This document shows, piece after piece, positions 44,095-52,178 of a stretch of 64,000 nucleotides of DNA. The stretch lies in assembly GCA_903907995.1 (NCBI GenBank), contig CAIVQH010000054.1:1-64000 (forward strand), written 5' to 3'. Every line of letters begins with the position of its first letter. Position 1 is the stretch's first letter. The notes under the pieces were generated by a model. That model worked only from the letters and a program-made list of their open reading frames with translations. It had not been told where the DNA came from and ran no database searches. Made by a program: the position numbers and the translations under genes. This DNA comes from an uncultured Verrucomicrobiota bacterium. Its GTDB lineage: Bacteria > Verrucomicrobiota > Verrucomicrobiia > Limisphaerales > UBA9464.

Positions 44095-45051
44095 ATGCCT
44101 ACGACCAAACTTCGCCTCATTTTCTGCTACTCGTTCAGCCGGTGCCTTTGGGCAACCCTCATGCTGCTGCTGGCGGTTTGTGCTCGCCAAACTTCACTGT
44201 GCGCCGCCCCGGTCCGCGTCCTGGTCTGGGATGAGCAGCAGCCACAGCAGCGGATGGTCTACTCCAACTGGCTCGGCGGCCAGATCGCCGAGCATCTGCG
44301 CCACAGGCCGGGCTTCACGGTGGTGACGGCCCGGCTGGATGATCCAGAGCAGGGCCTTTCCGCCGCGGCTCTCGATGCCTGTGATGTGCTCGTGTGGTGG
44401 GGGCATGTCCGCAATGGCGAAGTCTCCCCCGAGCGGGCGAAGGAGATCGTCCGGCGCATCGAGGCGGGAACACTTTCGTTCATCGCGCTGCATTCGGCGC
44501 ACTGGTCGGCCCCGTTCATGGAAGCGATGAACGAGCGCGCCCGGGCGGATGCGCTCAAACCGCTCTCACCCGCCGAACGGGCCACCGCCGTCATCCACGA
44601 GACGAATCTCTTCGCCAACGTGCGCACCGCACCGAAATATGCTGAGCGCCTCACGCCCGCCGCGATCTACCGCAAGCCCTTCGGCGGTCCGGTGGAAATC
44701 AACCTGACCCTGCCGAACTGCTGCTTCCCGGCCTTCCGCCCTGACGCCATGCCCAGCCACATGCGCGTCCTGCTGCCCCGGCATCCCATCGCTCAGGGGT
44801 TGCCCGCCGAGTTCACCATCGCGCAGACAGAGATGTATGATGAGCCCTTCCACGTGCCCCCGCCGGACGAGGTCGTGCTGGAGGAACGCTGGGAACACGG
44901 TGAGTGGTTCCGCAGCGGCAGCGTCTGGAATCTGGGCACGGGCAAGGTCTTCTACTTCCGTCCCGGCCATGAACTTTACCCCGTCTTCAAAAATCCCGAC
45001 GTGCTCCGCGTCATCGAAAACGCCGTCCGCTGGCTGGGCGAGAAAAAGTGA
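44095..45051 (+). CDS. Exported ThuA-domain protein
   Basis: 318 residues. A signal peptide is present (LMLLLAVCARQTSLCAAP). The ThuA-like domain, a class I glutamine-amidotransferase-like flavodoxin fold, fills the rest: VRVLVWDEQQPQQ, then DVLVWWGHVRNGEVS, FIALHSAHWSAPF, and a C-terminal TGKVFYFRPGHELYPVFKNPDVLRVIENAVRWL. ThuA proteins are linked to trehalose and other sugar use, but the reaction is unproven. ThuA and DUF1080 proteins are abundant in Verrucomicrobiota and Planctomycetota, so its presence fits the taxon. Start at 44095 rather than further upstream because it places the hydrophobic core near the N-terminus. Confidence 0.82.
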   Translation: MPTTKLRLIFCYSFSRCLWATLMLLLAVCARQTSLCAAPVRVLVWDEQQPQQRMVYSNWLGGQIAEHLRHRPGFTVVTARLDDPEQGLSAAALDACDVLVWWGHVRNGEVSPERAKEIVRRIEAGTLSFIALHSAHWSAPFMEAMNERARADALKPLSPAERATAVIHETNLFANVRTAPKYAERLTPAAIYRKPFGGPVEINLTLPNCCFPAFRPDAMPSHMRVLLPRHPIAQGLPAEFTIAQTEMYDEPFHVPPPDEVVLEERWEHGEWFRSGSVWNLGTGKVFYFRPGHELYPVFKNPDVLRVIENAVRWLGEKK

Positions 45052-45078
45052 TTTCCACCCCGCTCCCCTGCTCAGCGT

Positions 45079-46413
45079 TCACTGCGTCAGCAACTCCACG
45101 CACCGCAGGCTGCCCTTGCCGCTGAGGCCGTCCTGCACGTAGAGCCGGCCATCCGCATAAGCGGGATGTGACCACGTCTTGCCGCAGACCTGGGTGCGCC
45201 CGAGTTCACGGCATGCAGCGGCATCCGACGCTATTAGTACCGCCTGACCGCCGTCAGTCTGTAGGAGCAGGTTCGGCCCAATCACCAGCAGCGCCGCAAA
45301 GGTCGAGCCGGCGTCGGCGGTGAAATAGCCTTCCTTGGACCACGCCACGCGCCCGCTGGCGGCTTCCACGCACACAAGGTTCTTCGCCGGACCGACACCG
45401 AAAATGAAACCACCCACCGCGACGGGACTGGTGAAGTTCATGGCCAGCGCCGAATTCGTCCACACCGGCGTCGCCTGTAAGTGCCCACCTGATGACGCGA
45501 CCTGCGCCCCGATCAACCCGGCCTGATAGGAGCCGGTAATCACACGATCATCCACGACCAGTGGCGTGAGGCAGTTGCGGCCGTAGTTCGTTTTCAAGGG
45601 CACGCGCCAGAGCACGCGACCATCTACAAGCGAGAGACTGAGCAATCCTTCCACCGTGAAACAGATGACCTGCTCGCCCCCGGCGATCCGGGTAACCACA
45701 GGAGCCGCGTAGGCCGCGAGATCGTTCTGTGAGCGCCAACGCACCGCACCGGTCCGCCGGTCAAAGGCCACCACGCCCGCGCCGTTCGTGCTGCCGACGC
45801 AGGCAATCAGCAGGCCACCCGCAAGCACCGGCGAGCCAGTGTAACCGTGCTCCGCCGCCCCTGGGATGACACTGTCCTCGCCCAGCCACGGTGAGCCGAA
45901 GTCCCGCTGGAAATTGGTCCGCCACACCAGTGCACCATCCGCGGCCTGCCGGCATTGCAGCTCGCCGAGGCACGACTGCACATAGACATGGTCCCCCTCC
46001 ACCAGCGGCGTGCCCCGGGGACCATCGGGCCCCTGCTCGTCATGCATCACGGCGTCCACGTTGGCCCGCCAAAGTTCATGTCCGTCGGTGGCGCTGACCG
46101 CATGCAATGTCTCCCGTTTGTCCTGATTGTCCGCGTAAAAGATCTTGCCTGCTACGACGACCGGCGAGGCCCAACCGGCTCCGGTTTTCACCCGCCACAC
46201 CACGCGTGGTTCCGGTGGCAACGACGACAGCGGTTTTTCTTCCGCCGCCGCGTGTCCATTGCGGGTTGGCCCGCGCCACTGGGGCCAATCCGCCGCGTGC
46301 AGGCTAGCCGCCAGCGCGAATAAGCCGCACAGGCTCGCAACCCAGGATTTGGCATGCGTAAAAAGCACACCGAGAGCGAGCGGCCGCAGCCGCTGATCGT
46401 CAAGGCGCTTCAC
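45079..46413 (-). CDS. Exported PQQ-like beta-propeller protein
   Basis: 444 residues with a signal-like segment (SWVASLCGLFALAASLHAADW) and then WPQWRGPTRNGH, the standard opening of verrucomicrobial and planctomycete PQQ-binding-like propellers. Repeats include VVWRVKTGAGWASPVVVAGK, VYVQSCLGELQC, VVAFDRRTGAVRWRS, LVCVEAASGRVAWSKEG and ADGRLYVQDG. No dehydrogenase active-site residues could be identified, so it is more likely a BamB-like scaffold than a quinoprotein enzyme. It converges with the ThuA gene (27 bp between stops). The signal is preceded by 20-odd residues that may not be translated. Confidence 0.8.
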   Translation of the reverse strand: MKRLDDQRLRPLALGVLFTHAKSWVASLCGLFALAASLHAADWPQWRGPTRNGHAAAEEKPLSSLPPEPRVVWRVKTGAGWASPVVVAGKIFYADNQDKRETLHAVSATDGHELWRANVDAVMHDEQGPDGPRGTPLVEGDHVYVQSCLGELQCRQAADGALVWRTNFQRDFGSPWLGEDSVIPGAAEHGYTGSPVLAGGLLIACVGSTNGAGVVAFDRRTGAVRWRSQNDLAAYAAPVVTRIAGGEQVICFTVEGLLSLSLVDGRVLWRVPLKTNYGRNCLTPLVVDDRVITGSYQAGLIGAQVASSGGHLQATPVWTNSALAMNFTSPVAVGGFIFGVGPAKNLVCVEAASGRVAWSKEGYFTADAGSTFAALLVIGPNLLLQTDGGQAVLIASDAAACRELGRTQVCGKTWSHPAYADGRLYVQDGLSGKGSLRCVELLTQ

Positions 46414-46482
46414 TTGCGGCCGAGCCTATCCATGAACCCATCAGGTTCAGCGGTCCGATTCGTCCGCGAACGGAGGCGGGTT

Positions 46483-46648
46483 GCGGTTCTCCCTCACCCC
46501 GGCCCTCTCCCGCTGGGAGAGGGGGAATTCTCGCCCGCCGGTCGGCGAAGGCAGGCGCGGGACTGGCCGGAGAATCTTCCCATCAGCCCGCGGTACTCCC
46601 GGCTGTCCCCTCTCCCAGCGGGAGTGGGTTAGGGTGAGGGAGAACGGC
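46483..46648. repeat. 166-bp inverted repeat of the CCCTCACCC/CTCTCCC type
   Basis: The outer arms, beginning GCGGTTCTCCCTCACCCC (46483-46524) and ending GGTTAGGGTGAGGGAGAACG+GC (46607-46648), are complementary with few mismatches and share CTCTCCC(A/G)(C/G)(C/T)GGGAG words. An inner pair, GGGGGAATTCTC / GAGAATCTTCCC, nests inside. Similar palindromes are scattered in many bacterial genomes (general knowledge). It occupies most of the 420-base gap between the divergent PQQ and transglutaminase genes. The remaining 46649-46833 shows no feature I can support. Confidence 0.65.
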
Positions 46649-46833
46649 CCGTGCTCACGAAGAGTCTCTCTTCCTCCGAAGTCAGCGCTGACCAAAGTCA
46701 ACAGAAGCGCCCTATTCCCCTTCAGGCATGAGGCAAACGGCGTAGGTCATCCAACAATCGGTCGGTCCGCTCGTGCAATGGGAATCCAAAACTAAATCGG
46801 ACAAGCCGTCCCGGCGCGCGCATACTGAGCCGG

Positions 46834-47733
46834 ATGAACTGGACACCACTGAACATCACCGTCCGTGTCGGTTGCAACCTCGCCTACCAGACCACCGTGC
46901 CCACGCCGGTCCTGTTCGTCCTCCGGCCACGGCTCGATGGCCGCGTCCTGGTGATGCAGGAGAAGCTGTCGTTCGGCATCGGCCTGCCGTCATACGAATT
47001 CCAGGATAGCCATGGCAACATCGCCTACCGCTCCATGCTGATGCCAGGTCGCAACGAGGTCCGGCACGACGCGCTCGTCGCGGTCTCTTCCCTGCCCGAC
47101 AGCCGCGACGTGCAGGGGCCGGTCGTGCCGGTGGGGCAGCTCCCGCCTGATCTGCTGCGCTACACGCTGCCCAGCCGCTATTGCGACTCGGACAAGCTCA
47201 TGGATTTCGCCTGGCAGAATTTCGGGCAAATCCCCAACGGACTCCAGCGGGTGCAGGCCATTTGCAACTGGGTCCACAATAACATCGAGTACCGCTACAT
47301 GTCCGGCCGCGCCGACCTTTCCGCGTCGGAGGTGATCGGGCGTCGCTACGGGGTCTGCCGCGATTTCGCGCACGCGGCCATCGCCCTGTGCCGCACGTTT
47401 AATCTTCCGGCCCGTTACGTGACCGGCCACCTGCCCGACATCGGCTGCATCGATCCCGGGACACCGATGGATTTCCACGCCTATTGCGAGGTTTACCTCG
47501 GCACGGAGTGGTTCACCTTCGACCCTCGTTTCAATGTCCCCCGCATTGGCCGCGTCAAGGTCGCTCACGGGGCCGATGCCGTGGATGGCGCGTTTGCGAC
47601 GATCTACGGCGAGGCCGCCCTCACCCATTTCCAGGTCTGGGCCTACCAGGTGAACCCGCAGAACGTCTCCGTCGGCGACCCCATCGACCTGGGCAAGCGG
47701 CTGGACAGCACCCTCACCGTCCGGCTGGGATAG
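46834..47733 (+). CDS. Transglutaminase-like cysteine protease family protein
   Basis: 299 residues. The N-terminal beta domain (residues ~1-120: LNITVRVGCNLAYQT, MLMPGRNEVRHDALV) is followed by the transglutaminase-like core with a full catalytic triad: Cys in RRYGVCRDFAHAAIALCR, His in DFHAYCEVYLG and Asp in WFTFDPRFNVPR. NWVHNNIEYRY is the typical lead-in helix. No signal peptide, so probably cytoplasmic. Bacterial members act as peptidases or amidases, for example on peptide tags or cell-wall peptides; the substrate is not predictable. Often found with circularly permuted ATP-grasp proteins, but none is adjacent here. Confidence 0.88.
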   Translation: MNWTPLNITVRVGCNLAYQTTVPTPVLFVLRPRLDGRVLVMQEKLSFGIGLPSYEFQDSHGNIAYRSMLMPGRNEVRHDALVAVSSLPDSRDVQGPVVPVGQLPPDLLRYTLPSRYCDSDKLMDFAWQNFGQIPNGLQRVQAICNWVHNNIEYRYMSGRADLSASEVIGRRYGVCRDFAHAAIALCRTFNLPARYVTGHLPDIGCIDPGTPMDFHAYCEVYLGTEWFTFDPRFNVPRIGRVKVAHGADAVDGAFATIYGEAALTHFQVWAYQVNPQNVSVGDPIDLGKRLDSTLTVRLG

Positions 47734-47739
47734 ATATGG

Positions 47740-47868
47740 GGCGCGGGTGGAACCGCGCCCTCCCAGATTTCGTAGGGCTGGAGACGCTGGCGCCAGCTTA
47801 CAGGTTCGGCAGCGGGGATGCCTGCGGGCGAAAAATCCGTCCGGGGAGGGCGCGGTTCCACCCGCGCC
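47740..47868. repeat. 129-bp MITE-like element with 25-bp perfect terminal inverted repeats
   Basis: The left arm GGCGCGGGTGGAACCGCGCC+CTCCC (47740-47764) is the exact reverse complement of 47844-47868 (25 of 25). The middle contains a perfect palindrome, GCTGGCGCCAGC. No target-site duplication was found at the ends. It begins seven bases after the transglutaminase stop. The rest of the gap to alaS (47869-48082) shows no feature that I can support. Confidence 0.7.
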
Positions 47869-48082
47869 GTAACTTTCTTCACGCCGGACGCTCCCGGACT
47901 CCTCATCCCGCAGATCCTTCGTCCCCGATTTCCCCCTAGCCCGGCTGGCCCGGCTTCGCCTAGTTTCCGCGCTCCGTTTCGATGCGCAACAAAGACACAT
48001 TGGCGCCAACCATGGCCGGCGGTCCCCTGTCGGGTGACCGTGCACGCACTGGCACGCCTTCGTTGTCCTCCCCTTTTCTCCC

Positions 48083-51001
48083 ATGACCTCCGCCCAGATC
48101 CGCCAGAGCTTCCTCGATTTCTTCCGCTCGAAGCAGCACACCATCGTGCCCTCGTCCTCGCTCATGCCGGACAGCCCGAACCTGCTGTTCACCAATGCCG
48201 GCATGAACCAGTTCGTGCCCGTCTTCCTCGGCGAGCGGAAGGCCGATGTCTCCAAGTGGGCCGGGGCCGTCCCGGCGCTCGACACGCGTGCGGCGGACAC
48301 CCAGAAGTGCATCCGCGCCGGCGGCAAGCACAACGACCTTGATGACGTCGGCCTCGATACGTATCACCACACGTTCTTCGAGATGCTCGGCAACTGGTCC
48401 TTCGGCGACTACTTCAAGCAGGACGCCATCGCGTGGGCCTGGGAACTCGTGGTCGAAGTCTGGAAGTTCCCGCCGCAGCGCGTTTACGCGACCATCTACC
48501 AGCCGAACAAGGAGAAGAACGACCCGGCCGACCGCGACCAGGAAGCGTGGGAACTGTGGGCCGCGAAGTTCCGCTCCGTCGGCCTCGATCCCGACATCCA
48601 CATCGTCAACGGCGGCAAGAAGGACAACTTCTGGATGATGGGCGAGACCGGCCCGTGCGGTCCCTGCACCGAGATCCACATCGACCTCCGGCCCGGCGCG
48701 CGCGAGACGAGCGTCGCGGAACAGCAGGCCGGCGCGAAGCTCGTCAACGGCTCCGACGCCCGCTGCATCGAGATCTGGAACAACGTCTTCATCCAGTACA
48801 ACGCCAACCCCGACGGCACCTTCACGCCCCTGCCCGCACAGCACGTGGACACCGGCATGGGCTTCGAGCGCGTCACCAGCATCATGCAGGGGACGAAGGG
48901 GCTGACGGACTTCCAGAACGCCAAGATCTCGAACTACGAGACCGACATCTTCCGCCCGATCTTCGACGAGATCGAGAAGCTCAGCGGCAAGACCTACGGC
49001 TCCACCCTGCCCAAGGCCGGCAGCACCGGTGACACCGAGCAGGAAAAGATCGACGTGGCCTTCCGCGTCATCGCGGACCACATCCGCACGCTCAGCTTTT
49101 CGATCGCGGACGGCATTCAGCCGGGCAACACCGACCGCAACTACGTCCTCCGCCGCATCCTGCGCCGCGCGGTGAAATACGGCCGCACGCTCGGTTTCCA
49201 CGAGCCGTTCTTCTACAAGCTGGTGGACGTGCTCGCCCGCACGATGGGTGACGTGTTCCCCGAAATCCGCGCCAAACAGCAGCACGTGAAGGATGTGCTG
49301 AAGCTGGAGGAGGAGGCGTTTAATCGGACGTTGGATCGGGGGATCAAACTCTTCGAGAATGACGTTTATGCCAACTCGATCGTTCTGGCTCTTAAACGAG
49401 ACGGGTACGACGCAGGATGGAATGGAAAAGGGAGGGACATTGGCACCGTTGAAAACGAAATCGCCACGTTTACGATTCTCAAAGATCAAGAGCTTATCCC
49501 GATTACATTCGAGGAGGCCAAATCTGGCGCTCTTAAAAAATACTTAAAGCAGGCTCCTGAGGTTTCCGCGTCGGACGCTTTTAAACTTTACGACACCTAC
49601 GGTTTTCCCCTCGACCTCACCGAGTTGATGGCCCGCGAACGGGGCCTGACAGTGGACAAAGAAGGCTTCGAACAACTGATGGAAGAACAGCGCGCCCGCG
49701 CCCGGGCCGCGCAGAAGAAACAAGTCATCGAGCTTTCCCAGATCGAGACCAAGACGCCCACGCACTTCCTTGGCTACGACCACGCCCACACCGGGGCCGA
49801 CGTGCAGGAAGTCGTCCAGCTTAAGGACAAGACCGTCGTCGTGCTCAACAACTCCGTGTGCTACGCCGAGATGGGCGGGCAGCTCGGCGACACGGGCGAG
49901 TTGTCCGGCTCCGGCCAGCTTTGGCGCATCGTCAACACCCAGAAGTCGGGCAACACCTGGCTGCACTTCATCGAGGGCGGCGATGCACCGGCGGTCGGTT
50001 CGCACGTCACCGTCGAGTTGGATTCTGCCCGTCGCGGAGCCATCCAGCGCCACCACACCGTCACGCACCTGCTGCACTGGGCCTTGCACGAGGTTGCCAG
50101 CAGGGAGGCGTCGCAGAAGGGCTCCAGCGTCACGCCTGAGAAGCTCACCTTCGACTTCAACAGCGCGCCGCTCACGCCCGCGCAGGTCGCCGACATCGAG
50201 AAGCTCGTCAACGAGCGCATCGTCGAGAACGCCGGCGTGAGCTGGACCGAGGTGCCCCACGCCGATGTGAAGACCCGCGCCGACGTGATGCAGTTCTTCG
50301 GCGACAAATACGGCGATATCGTCCGCGTCGTCCAGATCGGCGGCCAGGCCCACAAGCTCGACGGCTATTCCATGGAACTCTGCGGCGGCACGCACACCCG
50401 GGCGACCGGCGAGATCGGCCTCTTCCGGATCGTGAGCGAGGCCGCCGTGGCCGCCGGCGTGCGCCGCATCGAGGCCGTCGCCGGCCTCAGCGCCTACACC
50501 CTCGCCCGCGAACAGGCCGAGCTGATCAAGACCCTCGCCGGCAAGCTCAGCGCGCCCGTCGCCGAACTGGAGAAGAAGATCGACGCCCTGCTCGCCCACC
50601 AGAAGGAGCTGGAGAAGTCGCTCAAGGCTGCCGCCCAGCGCGAAGCCGCCGGCAAGGCCAAGACCCTCCTCACCCGCGCCGAGACCATCAACGGCATCCC
50701 CGCGATCATCGCGAACCTCGGCGACGCCGACGGCGACACCCTCCAGATCGTGGCCGACGCGCTGAAGTCCGAGTTTAAGGGCGTGATCGTCCTTGGCGGC
50801 GTCAGTGGCGGCGCGGTCGCGCTCATCGCGGCCGTCACCCCCGAGTTCACCGCCAAGGCGCAGGCCGGCAAGCTCATCCAGGGCATCGCGCCAATCGTGG
50901 GCGGCAAGGGCGGCGGCAAGCCCGACAACGCCCGCGGCGGCGGCAAGGACGCCACCAAGCTCGACGAGGCCCTCGCGAAGGTGAAGTCGCTGCTGGGCTG
51001 A
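48083..51001 (+). CDS. alaS: Alanyl-tRNA synthetase with an extra AT-rich internal segment
   Basis: 972 residues, about 90 longer than E. coli AlaRS. Aminoacylation domain: RQSFLDFFRSKQHTIVPSSS, LLFTNAGMNQF, GPCGPCTEIH. Editing domain metal site: HHTVTHLLH and CGGTHTRATGEIG. C-Ala domain to the end, with Gly-rich GGKGGGKPDNARGGGKDATK. Between EEEAFNRTLDRG (near residue 415) and SDAFKLYDTYGFPLDL (near 495), where most AlaRS have a short linker of about 12-15 residues, there are about 60 extra residues (for example VLALKRDGYDAGWNGKG and ATFTILKDQELIPITFEEA). The DNA of 49381-49560 is 47% G+C by my count (85 of 180), against 67% in 49741-49800. The frame is kept and flanking motifs are intact, so the enzyme should work. 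Confidence 0.95.
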   Translation: MTSAQIRQSFLDFFRSKQHTIVPSSSLMPDSPNLLFTNAGMNQFVPVFLGERKADVSKWAGAVPALDTRAADTQKCIRAGGKHNDLDDVGLDTYHHTFFEMLGNWSFGDYFKQDAIAWAWELVVEVWKFPPQRVYATIYQPNKEKNDPADRDQEAWELWAAKFRSVGLDPDIHIVNGGKKDNFWMMGETGPCGPCTEIHIDLRPGARETSVAEQQAGAKLVNGSDARCIEIWNNVFIQYNANPDGTFTPLPAQHVDTGMGFERVTSIMQGTKGLTDFQNAKISNYETDIFRPIFDEIEKLSGKTYGSTLPKAGSTGDTEQEKIDVAFRVIADHIRTLSFSIADGIQPGNTDRNYVLRRILRRAVKYGRTLGFHEPFFYKLVDVLARTMGDVFPEIRAKQQHVKDVLKLEEEAFNRTLDRGIKLFENDVYANSIVLALKRDGYDAGWNGKGRDIGTVENEIATFTILKDQELIPITFEEAKSGALKKYLKQAPEVSASDAFKLYDTYGFPLDLTELMARERGLTVDKEGFEQLMEEQRARARAAQKKQVIELSQIETKTPTHFLGYDHAHTGADVQEVVQLKDKTVVVLNNSVCYAEMGGQLGDTGELSGSGQLWRIVNTQKSGNTWLHFIEGGDAPAVGSHVTVELDSARRGAIQRHHTVTHLLHWALHEVASREASQKGSSVTPEKLTFDFNSAPLTPAQVADIEKLVNERIVENAGVSWTEVPHADVKTRADVMQFFGDKYGDIVRVVQIGGQAHKLDGYSMELCGGTHTRATGEIGLFRIVSEAAVAAGVRRIEAVAGLSAYTLAREQAELIKTLAGKLSAPVAELEKKIDALLAHQKELEKSLKAAAQREAAGKAKTLLTRAETINGIPAIIANLGDADGDTLQIVADALKSEFKGVIVLGGVSGGAVALIAAVTPEFTAKAQAGKLIQGIAPIVGGKGGGKPDNARGGGKDATKLDEALAKVKSLLG

Positions 51002-51032
51002 AGCGAACGCAGCCGTAGCGTGCCCTTGCCGT

Positions 51033-51261
51033 AAATCCCAAAGGGATTTCATCATTCAGCCCAGGGTTAGGGCGCAGCCCTTACCCTGGGAAAAGCACCA
51101 GGATTCATCCCACTACCCCAGCGGGGTTGGATCTTTTGAACGAGCTCAGTACGCCCTGATCCATCCCTTTCAGGGATGATTATCATATCACATCCTCACC
51201 CGGCGTAGGTGCCACGCACCAACGCTGGGCTGAGTGATTCCATCCCTTCAGGATGGATGGC
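51033..51261. repeat. Cluster of small hairpins after alaS
   Basis: Hairpins follow one another: AAATCCC...GGGATTT (51033-51049), CCCAGGG...ACCCTGGG (51060-51090), CATCCCTTTCAGGGATG (51162-51178) and CATCCCTTCAGGATGG (51241-51256). The words (A)CCCTGGG, AGCGGGGTTG and CATCCC...GGATG resemble intergenic palindromes common in Verrucomicrobiota. No coding signal in the 291-base gap. The first hairpins may end the alaS transcript. Confidence 0.55.
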
Positions 51262-51292
51262 GGCTCATTCGCAGCGCTGATTTCCGACCACC

Positions 51293-51988
51293 TCAGCGCA
51301 GCAACACTCCCAGCGTCAGCCCCCGGCGGCTGACCGCTTTCGTCACCACGAAGCCAGCGTCGGTAAAGGCCGGCAGCTCGCGCGGGTTCGCGTAGAGGAT
51401 CCAGACCGGCTGCCGGTCCGCCTGGGCGCGCTGGCGCAGCCGCGCCACCACTTGGCGCAGCGTTTCGCCGTGAAAGGGGTTGTAGAGGAAGACCACCAGC
51501 GGTCCGGGCGGCGGTTCAAACTCCGCCGCGTCCTGCACCCGGAGCTTCACCTCCGCAAAGGCAGCCCGGCCCCGACGTCGCCGGAGATTCTCCTCGCAGA
51601 CGGCGGCCAGCTCCGGCGCGAATTCGACCCCGACCAGTTTGGCGAAACCGGTTTCCGCCGCCATGAGGAGCACACGGCCCTTGCCACAGCCGTAGTCCAC
51701 GAAGGTGGCTCCGCGGACGATCGAAGGGAGACAGGAAAGAAGTTCGCGGACCAATCGGGGATTGGCGCCCTGATACTGCACGCCGTCGGCGACGGCCGCC
51801 GCGGTCATGCGCAACCGGTCCAGCTCGTGCGGCAGGAAGGTTTCCGTGCCGCGCCGGAGGTCAAACCAGCATTCCGCCGCCAAGTCGGACAGCGTGTGCC
51901 GCCAACCATGCCGCCGCAGCGTCTGCAGGGCGAAGCCGGCGTATTTCGCCGTGGTCGGCAGAAGGCCGGTGGAGTTGAGCGCGTTCAC
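51293..51988 (-). CDS. SAM-dependent methyltransferase with N-methyltransferase-like LYNPF motif
   Basis: 231 residues from GTG 51988, the first start after the divergent promoter region. Longer starts run back over the 5' part of the btaA-like gene. SAM motif I is FVDYGCGKGRVLLMAAE, followed by VGVEFAPELAAVCEEN. The active-site position reads VVFLYNPFHGETL, where (D/N)PPY/F occurs in N-methyltransferases. The C-terminus (WILYANPRELPAF) resembles small uncharacterised bacterial methyltransferases. Divergent from the BtaA-like gene, with a 14-bp palindrome between. It might supply the N-methylation step of a betaine lipid, but that is only contextual. Confidence 0.65.
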   Translation of the reverse strand: MNALNSTGLLPTTAKYAGFALQTLRRHGWRHTLSDLAAECWFDLRRGTETFLPHELDRLRMTAAAVADGVQYQGANPRLVRELLSCLPSIVRGATFVDYGCGKGRVLLMAAETGFAKLVGVEFAPELAAVCEENLRRRRGRAAFAEVKLRVQDAAEFEPPPGPLVVFLYNPFHGETLRQVVARLRQRAQADRQPVWILYANPRELPAFTDAGFVVTKAVSRRGLTLGVLLR

Positions 51989-52025
51989 TGGCCGTAACAA
52001 TGGCCGCCTTCGGTGAACGCAGGGC

Positions 52026-52039
52026 GTCACCAAGGTGAC
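52026..52039. promoter_or_regulatory. 14-bp perfect palindrome in a divergent promoter region
   Basis: GTCACC-AA-GGTGAC lies between the divergent methyltransferase gene (start 51988) and the btaA-like gene (start 52179). Symmetry, size and place suit an operator for a dimeric regulator acting on both genes. No regulator gene is adjacent. Confidence 0.35.
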
Positions 52040-52178
52040 ATTGTCGCATCGAAACACTCTGCCCGTTGCGGACAGATTGTGGCTTCCGGCAAGGTCACCA
52101 CAACCGATGGTGGTCGGCCCGGTTCTCAGCCCGAACAACCCACAATATGAGCCGGCCACCGCAGCGAAAACGCAAACC

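Noticed and set aside
43709-44326. An open frame overlapping the start of the ThuA gene
   Set aside because: No motif, atypical composition, and it overlaps a frame with a signal peptide and a full ThuA domain.
49318-49610. The extra alaS segment as an intein
   Set aside because: Far too short, and lacks the N-terminal Cys/Ser block and the C-terminal His-Asn splice motif.
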